Assembly (NCBI GenBank): GCA_964481075.1
Contig: CAYZSD010000002.1
Span: 14,756-78,755, forward strand
Direction: 5' to 3'
From: MWFE01 sp964481075
Lineage (GTDB): Bacteria; Bacteroidota; Bacteroidia; Bacteroidales; Tenuifilaceae
DNA: 64,000 bases
How positions within the stretch are numbered: position 1 is the stretch's first letter; each line of letters begins with the position of its first letter. Positions 1 through 8,228 of the stretch are shown one piece after another. The notes under the pieces were generated by a model. That model was given only the letters and a program-made list of their open reading frames with translations. It ran no database searches and was not told the DNA's origin. Position numbers and translations under genes: made by a program.

Positions 1-1157
1 GCAAGTTTCGCAGTGAACCCACTTAAAAAGTGATACTGGGTCTGTTCGGGAGTGAGCCTTGCTACCGGAGGTAAAACACCAAACGAATCGGCGGTGAGAA
101 AAATAACATGCTTAGAGTGACCACCCTTAGATACTGGTTTAACGATATTGTTTATGTGATAAATTGGATAAGAAACTCTCGTGTTCTCAGTCTTCTTCTT
201 GGAACTAAAGTCGATATTGCCACTCTCATCTACATCGAGGTTTTCTAAAAGGGCGTCACGTTTTATGGCAGCATAGATATCGGGCTCTTTTTGGGGGTCA
301 AGGTCGATACATTTTGCGTAGCAACCGCCCTCGAAATTGAATATACCATTTTCATCCCAACCATGCTCATCGTCACCAATAAGAGCACGATTCGGATCGG
401 CCGAAAGGGTTGTTTTTCCTGTACCCGATAGGCCAAAGAAAATGGCAACATCACCATCCTTGCCAACATTTGCACTACAGTGCATGGAAGCAATCCCCTT
501 CAAAGGAAGGTAATAGTTCATAATTGAAAATATACCCTTCTTCATCTCGCCACCGTACCAGCTTCCTCCAATAGCAGCCATGCGCTCACCCAGGTGGAAG
601 GCCACAAAAACCTCACTGTTAAGGCTTTGCTCTTTCCATTTAGGATTAGAGGTTTTTGATGCGACAAGCACCACAAAATCAGGCTCAAAACTCTTCAACT
701 CCTCTTCGGTTGGCCTAATAAACATATTTTTCACAAAGTGAGCCTGCCATGCCACCTCCATGATGAATCGAACGCAGATACGTGTATCGGGATTTGCGCC
801 ACAATAGGCATCTACAACATAAAGCCGCTTTCCTGTTAGCTGCTCAGCACTTATCCTTTTGAGGTAACTCCAAGTTTCAGGAGTAATAGGCTTATTATCA
901 GAACTCTTTCTGCCCGATTCGGCCCACCATACGTTATCAACCGATGAGGGTTCTTTGACAATATACTTGTCTTTTGGTGAACGCCCAGTGAAAACTCCTG
1001 TATCAACATTTATTGCTCCCAGGTTAGTTAGAAATCCCCTTTCGAAACCCTCAAGGGTGGAATCAGTTTCATGCTCATAAAGCAAATCGTAGCTGGGATT
1101 ATGGAAAATTTCTTTGGCTTCGCCAATTCCATACTTTGACAGGTCAATGCTATTCAT
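1..1157 (-). CDS. pckA: Phosphoenolpyruvate carboxykinase (ATP), C-terminus cut by window edge
   Basis: This enzyme interconverts oxaloacetate + ATP and PEP + CO2 + ADP in the cytosol, in gluconeogenesis or in the reverse direction during fermentation to succinate. The frame reads from ATG at 1157 to the window edge, giving 385 residues of a family usually near 530-540. Visible motifs are TGRSPKDK (residues 57-64), the kinase P-loop GLSGTGKTT (242-250) followed by LSADP, and the metal-site stretch IGDDEHGW (260-267). These identify the ATP-dependent rather than the GTP-dependent family. The missing C-terminus lies outside the window. A -7 element lies about 55 bases upstream of the start. Confidence 0.97.
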   Translation of the reverse strand, partial: MNSIDLSKYGIGEAKEIFHNPSYDLLYEHETDSTLEGFERGFLTNLGAINVDTGVFTGRSPKDKYIVKEPSSVDNVWWAESGRKSSDNKPITPETWSYLKRISAEQLTGKRLYVVDAYCGANPDTRICVRFIMEVAWQAHFVKNMFIRPTEEELKSFEPDFVVLVASKTSNPKWKEQSLNSEVFVAFHLGERMAAIGGSWYGGEMKKGIFSIMNYYLPLKGIASMHCSANVGKDGDVAIFFGLSGTGKTTLSADPNRALIGDDEHGWDENGIFNFEGGCYAKCIDLDPQKEPDIYAAIKRDALLENLDVDESGNIDFSSKKKTENTRVSYPIYHINNIVKPVSKGGHSKHVIFLTADSFGVLPPVARLTPEQTQYHFLSGFTAKL

Positions 1158-1210
1158 ATTTGTAAGTTTTTTAAAAAAACAAGCGGATCGATTAACGAAC
1201 CGCCAATGAA

Positions 1211-1238
1211 CAAAAATATCCTTAATTATGCTAACAAA
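1211..1238 (-). promoter_or_regulatory. Putative Bacteroidota-type promoter of pckA
   Basis: On the minus strand TATTTTTG (1218-1211) matches the TAnnTTTG -7 consensus of Bacteroidota primary sigma factor. A TTTG lies 16 bases upstream (1238-1235), a little closer than the usual -33 spacing. It sits in the gap before pckA. Confidence 0.5.
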
Positions 1239-1318
1239 GAAGAAAACTTCTTATGTTTAATATCAGAAATATCGATTAAGGGATAAGGCTTCATTATATG
1301 TATAGGTAAAATTTGCAA

Positions 1319-3502
1319 TTACTGTAAAATGGTCATTTCATCAATTAAATGCTTTGCTCCAGCAAATTTATCAATTATTAATAACACATACCTAATATCT
1401 GTAACTATTGTTCTTTGCATTTTTGGTTCAAAAATAAAATCGCAAGCCATTGCTTCGTAATTCCCATCGAAAGCGACTCCAACAAGTTGACCCTCTGCGT
1501 TTAGCACTGGGCTTCCTGAATTTCCATTGGTTATATCGTTGTCAGTGAGAAAACACACTCTCATAACACCGGTTTCATCGGCATACATGCCAAAATCTCT
1601 ATTCTCAAATATCCTCTTCAGCCCCGCGGGCACCCTAAAAACATCTATTTCCTGACTGTCCTTCTCAATAATTCCGTTTAACGTTGTAAATGGCTTAAAA
1701 TTAATCCCATCGCGAGGTTGGTAACCTATTACCTTGCCATAGCTAAGCCTCATGGTTGAATTGGCATCGGGATAATGTAGCTTATCCGCTTCCATCTCAA
1801 GTAGCCCTTTAGTGAAAATTCGTTCTGCCTCCCGGTACTCTTTCTTCCTATACTCAATATTCTTCTCAAGATTTGTTTGAAGAGTCTCAAATATAAGGTG
1901 TAGAAAGAAAAGAGGATCGTTAGCAAGGCTATCGATGGAGGGTCTCGCAAGTAGGTTCTGATATTTTTCTAAAGAAGCGAAGTGGGAGTCGCCAAAAAAA
2001 TTATTAACAAGAACTGGAATAATCAGTTCTGGATAGTTTACCTCTTTTAGCTGAACAAGAAGGGGCTCCGATATGGTGTCGGGCAAATGTTTAGTAAGGC
2101 TCTCGAGGGCTGCACTATAAAGCTTAATTTCTAACTCATGATAGTAGTCTTTGAAAAGTTCATCTGCCTGATTTTTTTTCTTTTTCGCTTCGTTTCTAAC
2201 TTTCCTGTTGAGCTTTTTGTTGTTGAATATGGCAGAAATCAACTCGGAGTTCTCATAGATTTTTCCACCAACTCCCACAGGCCAGTATAGCAGAGCCGAC
2301 AAAGAGCGATCGAGGGGAATGTACCTTCCATCCTTTAGGTAGGAAAAATACGACTCTATTGGGTCCATTGCTTCAATATACCTTAATCTTTCCGAAGGAT
2401 TTAACCTTACCCACGATCTCAAGGAGTCTTCCCTTGCCTTTAAACGCTCAACAACATTAAATCGAGACATAGACTGAGCCTGATAGGTATCCTTCTGCCA
2501 AAAATTAACAAGCATATCGTGAGTGTCGGTAAAGTGAACCCTGGCCCCCTCGTCTTGCTCCATTGTCTCCTTGATATCCATAATAAACCTCCCCCAAACT
2601 TCATCGACCCAAGGCGCAACCACATCCCGCTCTATTTCAGCGTGATAAGATGAAGAATGCCGGTATGTAGTTCCTGGATAACCTATCACCATCGCAAAAT
2701 CATTTTCGTTAACCCCTCTCAATGAAATGGGGAAATGGTGCTTTGGCCTGTAAGGCACATTTCTTTTGCTGTAATCCGATGGCATACCATCGGGGGATGA
2801 ATAAATTCGAAGAAGTGTGAAGTCGCCAGTATGCCTTGGCCATCGCCAATTATCTATATCTCCACCAAAGTTTCCAATGCTCGATGGGGGTGCTCCCACA
2901 AGCCTAACATCGGTAAAACGATAGTATGTGAACATGTAAAAACTGTTGTAACTAAACATGGGAACTACTTGAACGTAAATCCCTTTCTTTCCTTTTGATG
3001 CCTGTTTCGAAAGCATTTCCATAATACTATCGGCTTCTTCCCTGATTTTCTTGGTATCCTGGCTAATCATCGCTTCAACCCTACTGGTAATATCTTCAAC
3101 GTTTTTAAGTATCAAGGCCGTTTTACCAGGAATTGGAAGTTCATCTTTATAGTTCTCTGCCCAAAACCCTTCTTTAAGCAAGTTATTATGAGTCGTGCTA
3201 TGAAACTGAATATCTCCTACCGCACAATGATGGTTTGTTAAAACTAAACCGTAGGGCGAGATAAGTTCAGCAGAACACCCGCCGTCATCCAAAAGAACTA
3301 CGGCATCCTTAAGGCTACTATTATTAATACTATAAATCTCTTCGGCCGAAAGTTTTAACCCTAGTTTCTTCATATCTTCCATATTCTTAGATATAAGGGA
3401 TATTAGCCACATCCCTTCATCAGCTAGTGAAGAAAAGGAAAATGTCTGCAAGGTTAAAACGGCACAAAAAACTATTCTGCTTGTTCTACTGAATTTAAAC
3501 AT
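1319..3502 (-). CDS. S46 family dipeptidyl-peptidase, DPP7-like
   Basis: This is a periplasmic serine exopeptidase that removes dipeptides from the N-terminus of oligopeptides. The chymotrypsin-fold His motif TNHHC (near residues 89-93) and the Ser motif GNSGSP (catalytic Ser near 662) are clear. Eighteen residues after that Ser, the sequence FDGNYE carries Gly at the position where DPP11 enzymes carry Arg (FDRxWE). This predicts DPP7-type preference for a hydrophobic P1 residue rather than Asp/Glu. The frame can be opened at a TTG at 3529, but the ATG at 3502 gives a normal signal peptide (basic start, hydrophobic core to about residue 28), so I chose it; length 727 fits the family. Confidence 0.95.
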   Translation of the reverse strand: MFKFSRTSRIVFCAVLTLQTFSFSSLADEGMWLISLISKNMEDMKKLGLKLSAEEIYSINNSSLKDAVVLLDDGGCSAELISPYGLVLTNHHCAVGDIQFHSTTHNNLLKEGFWAENYKDELPIPGKTALILKNVEDITSRVEAMISQDTKKIREEADSIMEMLSKQASKGKKGIYVQVVPMFSYNSFYMFTYYRFTDVRLVGAPPSSIGNFGGDIDNWRWPRHTGDFTLLRIYSSPDGMPSDYSKRNVPYRPKHHFPISLRGVNENDFAMVIGYPGTTYRHSSSYHAEIERDVVAPWVDEVWGRFIMDIKETMEQDEGARVHFTDTHDMLVNFWQKDTYQAQSMSRFNVVERLKAREDSLRSWVRLNPSERLRYIEAMDPIESYFSYLKDGRYIPLDRSLSALLYWPVGVGGKIYENSELISAIFNNKKLNRKVRNEAKKKKNQADELFKDYYHELEIKLYSAALESLTKHLPDTISEPLLVQLKEVNYPELIIPVLVNNFFGDSHFASLEKYQNLLARPSIDSLANDPLFFLHLIFETLQTNLEKNIEYRKKEYREAERIFTKGLLEMEADKLHYPDANSTMRLSYGKVIGYQPRDGINFKPFTTLNGIIEKDSQEIDVFRVPAGLKRIFENRDFGMYADETGVMRVCFLTDNDITNGNSGSPVLNAEGQLVGVAFDGNYEAMACDFIFEPKMQRTIVTDIRYVLLIIDKFAGAKHLIDEMTILQ

Positions 3503-3589
3503 AATCACACATATTAAGGAAGATATCAACCTTTTTAAAATTCTTTGCCAAGTTAAGTTTATTTAACGAAACTTTTCTAATATATTTTT

Positions 3590-3809
3590 ATCACTAGTGT
3601 CCAAATAAATTTCTTAAACAAAAAAATATTCTTCAATCCAATTCGTTCCTCTCAGAATGACAGTTAGTTATATTTTTATTGTTTAGATAAGGAGGGGTTG
3701 GTGGCGGCTTCATCGCCACCAACCCCTCCTTATCCCCTAAACGCCATAAATGCCTGTTATTCTGAGCGAAGCAAAGAATCTTTTACATATTTAATCGGAC
3801 ACTAGTGAT
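3590..3809. repeat. 220-bp palindromic (MITE-like) intergenic element
   Basis: The 371-base gap between the S46 gene and plsY holds this element and no gene. Its ends are perfect 13-base inverted repeats (atcactagtgtcc at 3590-3602 and its complement at 3797-3809). Inside each end, imperfectly inverted copies of a gtcattctgag..gaagaatctttt motif follow. At the centre is a perfect 20-bp stem (3687-3706 with 3714-3733, loop 3707-3713), extended by gtttag/ctaaac after a three-base bulge. The outer motif resembles that of the element at 18297-18478. It has no coding capacity; I infer a non-autonomous mobile or REP-like sequence. Confidence 0.75.
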
Positions 3810-3900
3810 TTTTTTATTTCTTAGTGTGAAAAAATAATTCATTGTCAATTTGCATACAACAAAAAAAAGTGGCTAATTTGTTAGACGAATAAGGGCAAAT

Positions 3901-4545
3901 ATGGATTGGATATTAAAGTTTTCAGCTATTCTTTTTGCTTATCTGCTTGGAAGTATCCCAACTTCAATATGGGTAGGAAAGGTGTTCTATAACATCGATA
4001 TTCGTGAGCATGGTAGTGGCAATGCAGGTGCAACCAATACATTTCGAATACTTGGTGCAAAAGCGGGATTTCCCGTTTTTTTTGTAGATGTAATGAAAGG
4101 TTATGCAGCCGTTAGGCTTTTGTATCTAACCGATTTTTATATTCCCGAAACGGGTGACTTCGTAAACTTCCAGCTTGCCCTTGGCCTCGCCGCAATGATT
4201 GGGCATATTTTCCCAATATTTGCTGGGTTTAGGGGGGGAAAAGGTGTTGCAACGCTTACCGGAATTGTCCTTGCTCTCCACCCAATGGCAACGCTAATAA
4301 CTTTTGTAATATTCGTAGTAACGCTTATCCTTTCAAAATTTGTTTCACTTAGTTCTATGGTTGCAGCCTTTACATTCCCTTTCACCCTTATTTTTGTGTT
4401 TAGCCGAACAACCCCATCCCTTATCATTTTCTCAATGATCATCTCAATCCTCATGCTATTTACCCACCAAAAAAATATTGAGCGATTATTCAAAGGCGAG
4501 GAGAAAAAGTTTAGAATAAGGCGTAAGAGTGAAGCAATCCCTTAG
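3901..4545 (+). CDS. plsY: Glycerol-3-phosphate acyltransferase PlsY
   Basis: This integral inner-membrane enzyme transfers an acyl group from acyl-phosphate to glycerol-3-phosphate, the first step of phospholipid synthesis. The conserved loops are intact: GSIPTS near residues 17-22, GSGNAGATN (38-46) and GHIFPIFAGFRGGKGVAT (101-118). Several hydrophobic helices surround them, and the length of 214 is typical. The gene begins with ATG after a palindromic element and is transcribed away from the S46 gene. The partner plsX is not in the window. Confidence 0.97.
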   Translation: MDWILKFSAILFAYLLGSIPTSIWVGKVFYNIDIREHGSGNAGATNTFRILGAKAGFPVFFVDVMKGYAAVRLLYLTDFYIPETGDFVNFQLALGLAAMIGHIFPIFAGFRGGKGVATLTGIVLALHPMATLITFVIFVVTLILSKFVSLSSMVAAFTFPFTLIFVFSRTTPSLIIFSMIISILMLFTHQKNIERLFKGEEKKFRIRRKSEAIP

Positions 4546-4659
4546 TTTTTACATATCGTTTTGATAATATTACACTTATCTGTTTTTCAAATCATCCCTC
4601 TTAACACAAACTTAACGCAACAGTTATGTGTGCTTAACAATTAAGTAACGTTCACCCTA

Positions 4660-4667
4660 TATTTTTG
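4660..4667 (+). promoter_or_regulatory. Putative -7 element for the 4685 gene
   Basis: TATTTTTG matches TAnnTTTG and lies 17 bases before the ATG at 4685, implying a very short leader. No convincing -33 TTG was seen. Confidence 0.4.
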
Positions 4668-4684
4668 CAATAAAAATATGAGGT

Positions 4685-5050
4685 ATGAAAAAAGCAATTT
4701 TAGTTCTGTTCGGTTTGTTAGTGTTTGCAAGCAATAGTTCTTTTGCTTCAACTGAAGACAAAAAAGATAAACAAACAGAAGCAACAGCCGAAGCAATAAG
4801 TTCATTCAGCACTTTAACTGGAAAAGTAATCGATAAGACTACTGGTGAAGGACTAGCAGGAGTAAGCGTGAAAGTTGAAGGGACTAATATCGAGGTTTTC
4901 ACAGATTTTGAGGGGAACTTCAGACTTTCGAATCTCTCTAGCGATGCTTGTCAAGTAAGTGCCTCATATATAAGTTATGAAAAGGAAACCATTGGGTTAA
5001 ACCCAAACGCTAAAAAAGAACTTATCCTTGCTCTAAAATCCATTAAGTAG
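4685..5050 (+). CDS. Small secreted protein with carboxypeptidase-regulatory-like domain
   Basis: This 121-residue protein starts with a signal peptide (MKKAILVLFG, hydrophobic to about residue 22, ending near SFAS). A charged Lys/Glu/Thr linker follows, and then a single CarboxypepD_reg-like beta-sandwich (about residues 45-118) with the usual TGKVIDKTTGEGLAGVSVKVEGT opening split by the DFEGNFRL turn. Such domains in Bacteroidota are typically the N-terminal plug extensions of TonB receptors or stand-alone surface proteins. Here it is alone, so the role is unknown. It is followed by a strong terminator and transcribed convergently with truA. Confidence 0.85.
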   Translation: MKKAILVLFGLLVFASNSSFASTEDKKDKQTEATAEAISSFSTLTGKVIDKTTGEGLAGVSVKVEGTNIEVFTDFEGNFRLSNLSSDACQVSASYISYEKETIGLNPNAKKELILALKSIK

Positions 5051-5078
5051 AGCCCCTTAAATACACCATAAATTCATC

Positions 5079-5115
5079 AAAAGCCATGTAAACCTATGTT
5101 TATGTGGCTTTTTTA
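5079..5115. terminator. Bidirectional intrinsic terminator between the 4685 gene and truA
   Basis: AAAAGCCATGTAAAC and GTTTATGTGGCTTTT form a near-perfect stem with a four-base loop. T-runs follow on the plus strand and A-runs precede it, so it can serve both convergent genes. Confidence 0.85.
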
Positions 5116-5868
5116 TTCAACGAAAATTGAAACAGGATACTCGATATTTGTGAGGAACAAGCCCTGAGGTGGTGCAGATGTACCTGCAAGGCTCCGATCT
5201 TTAGCTTCAATAATACCTGCAAACTCACCGGGTGTGAGTTTTTCTCGTCCAACATCAATTAAAGTTCCAACAATAGCCCGAACCATATTCCTTAAAAATC
5301 GGTCGGCTCGAATTGAAAAGACCAATTGGGTTTCGTTGAACTCCCATGAGGCAAAGAATATTCGACAATTGTTGGTCTTTACATCGGATCCAACCTTACT
5401 AAAACTTGTGAAATCGCTATACTTCAACAACCTATCGGTTGCATACTTCATTTGATCAACGTTCAAATCACCTTTGTAAAGCCAACTTGTTTCAATACCG
5501 AAAGGATCTTTATACTTACTAATATGGTACTGATAGGTGCGTGAAATTGCGCTGAATCTAGCATGTGCATCTGGAACAACTGCAACAATTTCTTTAACAG
5601 CAATATCGTTCGGAAGAATCTCATTAAGGCTATTAAGAAAACGCTGATCCCAGTTCAGGTTTCTGACGCTGGAATCGAAATGAGCAACGAAGAATGAGGC
5701 ATGTACTCCTGTGTCGGTTCTCCCTGCACCAGTAGTTGACACAGTATCCTTCAGAAGGATAGAAAGAGCCTTATCAAGCTCACCCTGAACAGTTATTCCG
5801 TTGGGTTGTGCTTGCCAACCATTGTAACGAGTACCCAAATAGGCAAGTTCTATAAAATACCTTTGCAA
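5113..5868 (-). CDS. truA: tRNA pseudouridine synthase A
   Basis: TruA isomerises uridines 38-40 in the tRNA anticodon arm. The catalytic motif GAGRTDTGVHA (Asp near residue 52), the opening ELAYLGTRYNGWQAQPN and the C-terminal motif RFLRNMVRAIVG are all present. The start needs care: the frame stays open to 5934, but that stretch is the rho-independent terminator of gyrB. The first plausible start after it is TTG at 5868, giving an N-terminus MQRYFIELAY like that of known TruA proteins and a length of 251. No in-frame ATG exists nearby and no clear Shine-Dalgarno is visible, so the start is less certain than the product. Confidence 0.93.
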   Translation of the reverse strand: MQRYFIELAYLGTRYNGWQAQPNGITVQGELDKALSILLKDTVSTTGAGRTDTGVHASFFVAHFDSSVRNLNWDQRFLNSLNEILPNDIAVKEIVAVVPDAHARFSAISRTYQYHISKYKDPFGIETSWLYKGDLNVDQMKYATDRLLKYSDFTSFSKVGSDVKTNNCRIFFASWEFNETQLVFSIRADRFLRNMVRAIVGTLIDVGREKLTPGEFAGIIEAKDRSLAGTSAPPQGLFLTNIEYPVSIFVE

Positions 5869-5888
5869 CTCGATTTCATTTAGGTTAC

Positions 5889-5929
5889 GAAAAAAAAAGC
5901 CCGCCCAAAGGAAAACTTGTGAGCGGGCT
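5889..5929 (-). terminator. Intrinsic terminator downstream of gyrB
   Basis: On the minus strand AGCCCGC (5929-5923) pairs with GCGGGCT (5904-5898), followed immediately by a run of T (5897-5889). It lies just past the gyrB stop and inside the spurious 5' extension of truA. Confidence 0.88.
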
Positions 5930-5985
5930 ATCAAATATAGTAATTATTTCGAAATGAAAAGCCAGAAACTTATCTTTATGTTTAT

Positions 5986-7974
5986 CTAAATATCGATATT
6001 GGCATACTTAGCATGTTTTTCAATGAACTCTCTACGGGGAGGTACTTCATCGCCCATGAGCATCGAGAAGATTCTGTCAGCTTCAGCAGCACTTGAAATG
6101 GTTACCTGACGAAGTAGCCGGGTATTAGGATTCATTGTAGTCTCCCAAAGCTGCTCAGCGTTCATTTCACCGAGACCCTTATATCGCTGGATATGAACCG
6201 ACGATTCTTTCCCTTTTCCAAGTTCTTGGATTGCTTGCAATCGTTGTTCTTCATTCCAACAGTAACGCTCATCCTTGCCTCTCTTAACTAAATAAAGAGG
6301 AGGAGTTGCAATGTAAAGATATCCCTCGTTAATCAAATCATTCATGTAACGGAAAAAGAAGGTCATAATAAGCGTTGCAATATGGCTACCATCGACATCA
6401 GCATCAGTCATAATAATAACCTTGTGATACCTAAGCTTACTTAGGTTTAAGGCCTTGCTATCCTCCTCGGTACCTATGGTAACGCCAAGTGCTGTGAAAA
6501 TATTCTTTATCTCTTCATTCTCGAAGATTTTATGCTGCATGGCCTTCTCCACGTTCAAAATTTTTCCTCGGAGAGGAAGTATAGCCTGGAATCGACGGTC
6601 ACGACCTTGCTTCGCAGTTCCACCTGCTGAATCTCCCTCAACGAAATAAACCTCGGTTTGTGCTGGATCTTTCTCTGAGCAATCGGATAGCTTACCTGGT
6701 AACCCAGAACCCGAAAGGACTGTTTTTCGTTGAACCAATTCTCTTGCCTTTCGGGCAGCATGTCGAGCTTGGGCAGCCAGGATAACCTTTTGAACTATAG
6801 TTCGAGCATCCTTGGGATTCTCCTCAAGGTAGTTTGCCAGAGCTTCACTAACAGCCTGATCAACGGCTAAACTCACATCAGAATTTCCTAGTTTGGTCTT
6901 TGTTTGTCCCTCAAACTGAGGCTCTTGAACTTTAACTGAGATAATAGCCGTTAAGCCTTCGCGGAAGTCATCGCCACTGATGTCGAATTTTAGCTTGGAA
7001 AGCATTCCTGAGTCCTCGGCATACTTCTTTAATGTACGAGTGAGAGCTCTTCTGAAACCAGTAAGGTGCGTCCCCCCCTCAACGGTGTTGATGTTGTTTA
7101 CATACGAGTGAATGTTTTCAGAGAAGGAGGTGTTATACTGCATAGCTACCTCAACTGGCATATTATTTTTGTCCGACTCGATGTAAATGGTTGATTCTAT
7201 AAGCGATTCGCGGTTCGCATCGAGAAAACGGACAAACTCTTGTAATCCCTCCTCCGAGTAAAATTCTTCGCTACGAAACTTGCCACCATTTCCGTTCTCT
7301 TCAAGCTCACGCTTATCGGTAATTGTTAAGCGAATACCCTTGTTAAGGAATGCCAACTCGCGAAGTCGCGATGAAAGTATTTCGAAATTGTAGTCGGTAG
7401 TTTGACTGAAAATGGTTTCATCGGGTAAGAAGGTAATCTTTGTTCCTGTACGATCGGTTGTACCAACCTCTTTAACAGGATGAAGTGGGGCTCCAAGGCT
7501 AAACTCTTGCATCCAAATCTTACCATCACGGTAAACCTCTGCCACAAGCATTTTTGAAAGGGCATTAACGCATGATACACCAACACCATGTAACCCACCA
7601 GAGACCTTGTAGGAACCCTTATCGAACTTTCCTCCAGCATGAAGGACTGTAAGTACAACCTCCAGTGCCGACTTCTTCTCCTTTTCATGGTAATCAACAG
7701 GTATCCCCCTACCATCATCAATCACAGTAACAGAGCCATCCTTGTTGATTATCACTTCAATGGTGCTGCAATACCCTGCAAGGGCCTCATCAATGGAATT
7801 GTCAACAACCTCGTAAACAAGATGATGCAACCCCTTAACGCCTGTATCACCAATGTACATTGCTGGCCGTAAACGAACCGCCTCCAAACCCTCAAGCACC
7901 TGAATACTATCGGCCGAATACTGTTTTCCTTCTACTGGCACATTCCCCAGTTTATCTTCTTGATTTTTATCCAT
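5986..7974 (-). CDS. gyrB: DNA gyrase subunit B
   Basis: GyrB is the ATPase subunit of gyrase, which introduces negative supercoils with GyrA. The N-terminal GHKL ATPase region carries RLRPAMYIGDT, EVVDNSIDEALAG, DDGRGIPVD and the GGLHGVG loop. The TOPRIM domain carries EGDSAGGTAKQGRDR, the DADVDGSHI metal motif and QRYKGLGEMN near the end. The length of 662 is in the usual range. Gyrase is favoured over ParE because the full GyrB motif set is present, but gyrA is not in the window. The ATG is at 7974, and a TATTTTTG -7 element lies 44 bases upstream. Confidence 0.97.
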   Translation of the reverse strand: MDKNQEDKLGNVPVEGKQYSADSIQVLEGLEAVRLRPAMYIGDTGVKGLHHLVYEVVDNSIDEALAGYCSTIEVIINKDGSVTVIDDGRGIPVDYHEKEKKSALEVVLTVLHAGGKFDKGSYKVSGGLHGVGVSCVNALSKMLVAEVYRDGKIWMQEFSLGAPLHPVKEVGTTDRTGTKITFLPDETIFSQTTDYNFEILSSRLRELAFLNKGIRLTITDKRELEENGNGGKFRSEEFYSEEGLQEFVRFLDANRESLIESTIYIESDKNNMPVEVAMQYNTSFSENIHSYVNNINTVEGGTHLTGFRRALTRTLKKYAEDSGMLSKLKFDISGDDFREGLTAIISVKVQEPQFEGQTKTKLGNSDVSLAVDQAVSEALANYLEENPKDARTIVQKVILAAQARHAARKARELVQRKTVLSGSGLPGKLSDCSEKDPAQTEVYFVEGDSAGGTAKQGRDRRFQAILPLRGKILNVEKAMQHKIFENEEIKNIFTALGVTIGTEEDSKALNLSKLRYHKVIIMTDADVDGSHIATLIMTFFFRYMNDLINEGYLYIATPPLYLVKRGKDERYCWNEEQRLQAIQELGKGKESSVHIQRYKGLGEMNAEQLWETTMNPNTRLLRQVTISSAAEADRIFSMLMGDEVPPRREFIEKHAKYANIDI

Positions 7975-8017
7975 AAAAAAACATTAATCACTGATTATCA
8001 AAGATTTATTAAAAACA

Positions 8018-8025
8018 CAAAAATA
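8018..8025 (-). promoter_or_regulatory. Putative -7 element for gyrB
   Basis: TATTTTTG on the minus strand matches TAnnTTTG and lies about 44 bases before the gyrB ATG. A T-rich stretch occupies the -33 position. The rest of the 254-base gap to 8229 shows nothing else I can name. Confidence 0.5.
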
Positions 8026-8228
8026 CCTTCAAATTTACAAAAAAATATCCTTTTAAACATCATTTTACTAATAAAAAATGATGATATTAATCATTTTTAT
8101 ATTGTTGTTATACAGACAGTTACACGAGTGCTGTCAAAAAAAAGTGGTTGTTATTTTATTAGCAAAAAATTACTAGTAAAACTCGTTTATTTTACAAGTC
8201 ATAAAAGGGGAAAAAGGGAGTCAATTCC

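Noticed and set aside
5869..5934. 22-residue N-terminal extension of TruA
   Set aside because: It is encoded by the gyrB terminator stem and T-run and does not match TruA N-termini.
7975..8228. Possible small gene (such as rpsT) upstream of gyrB
   Set aside because: No open frame with basic ribosomal-protein composition is present on either strand.
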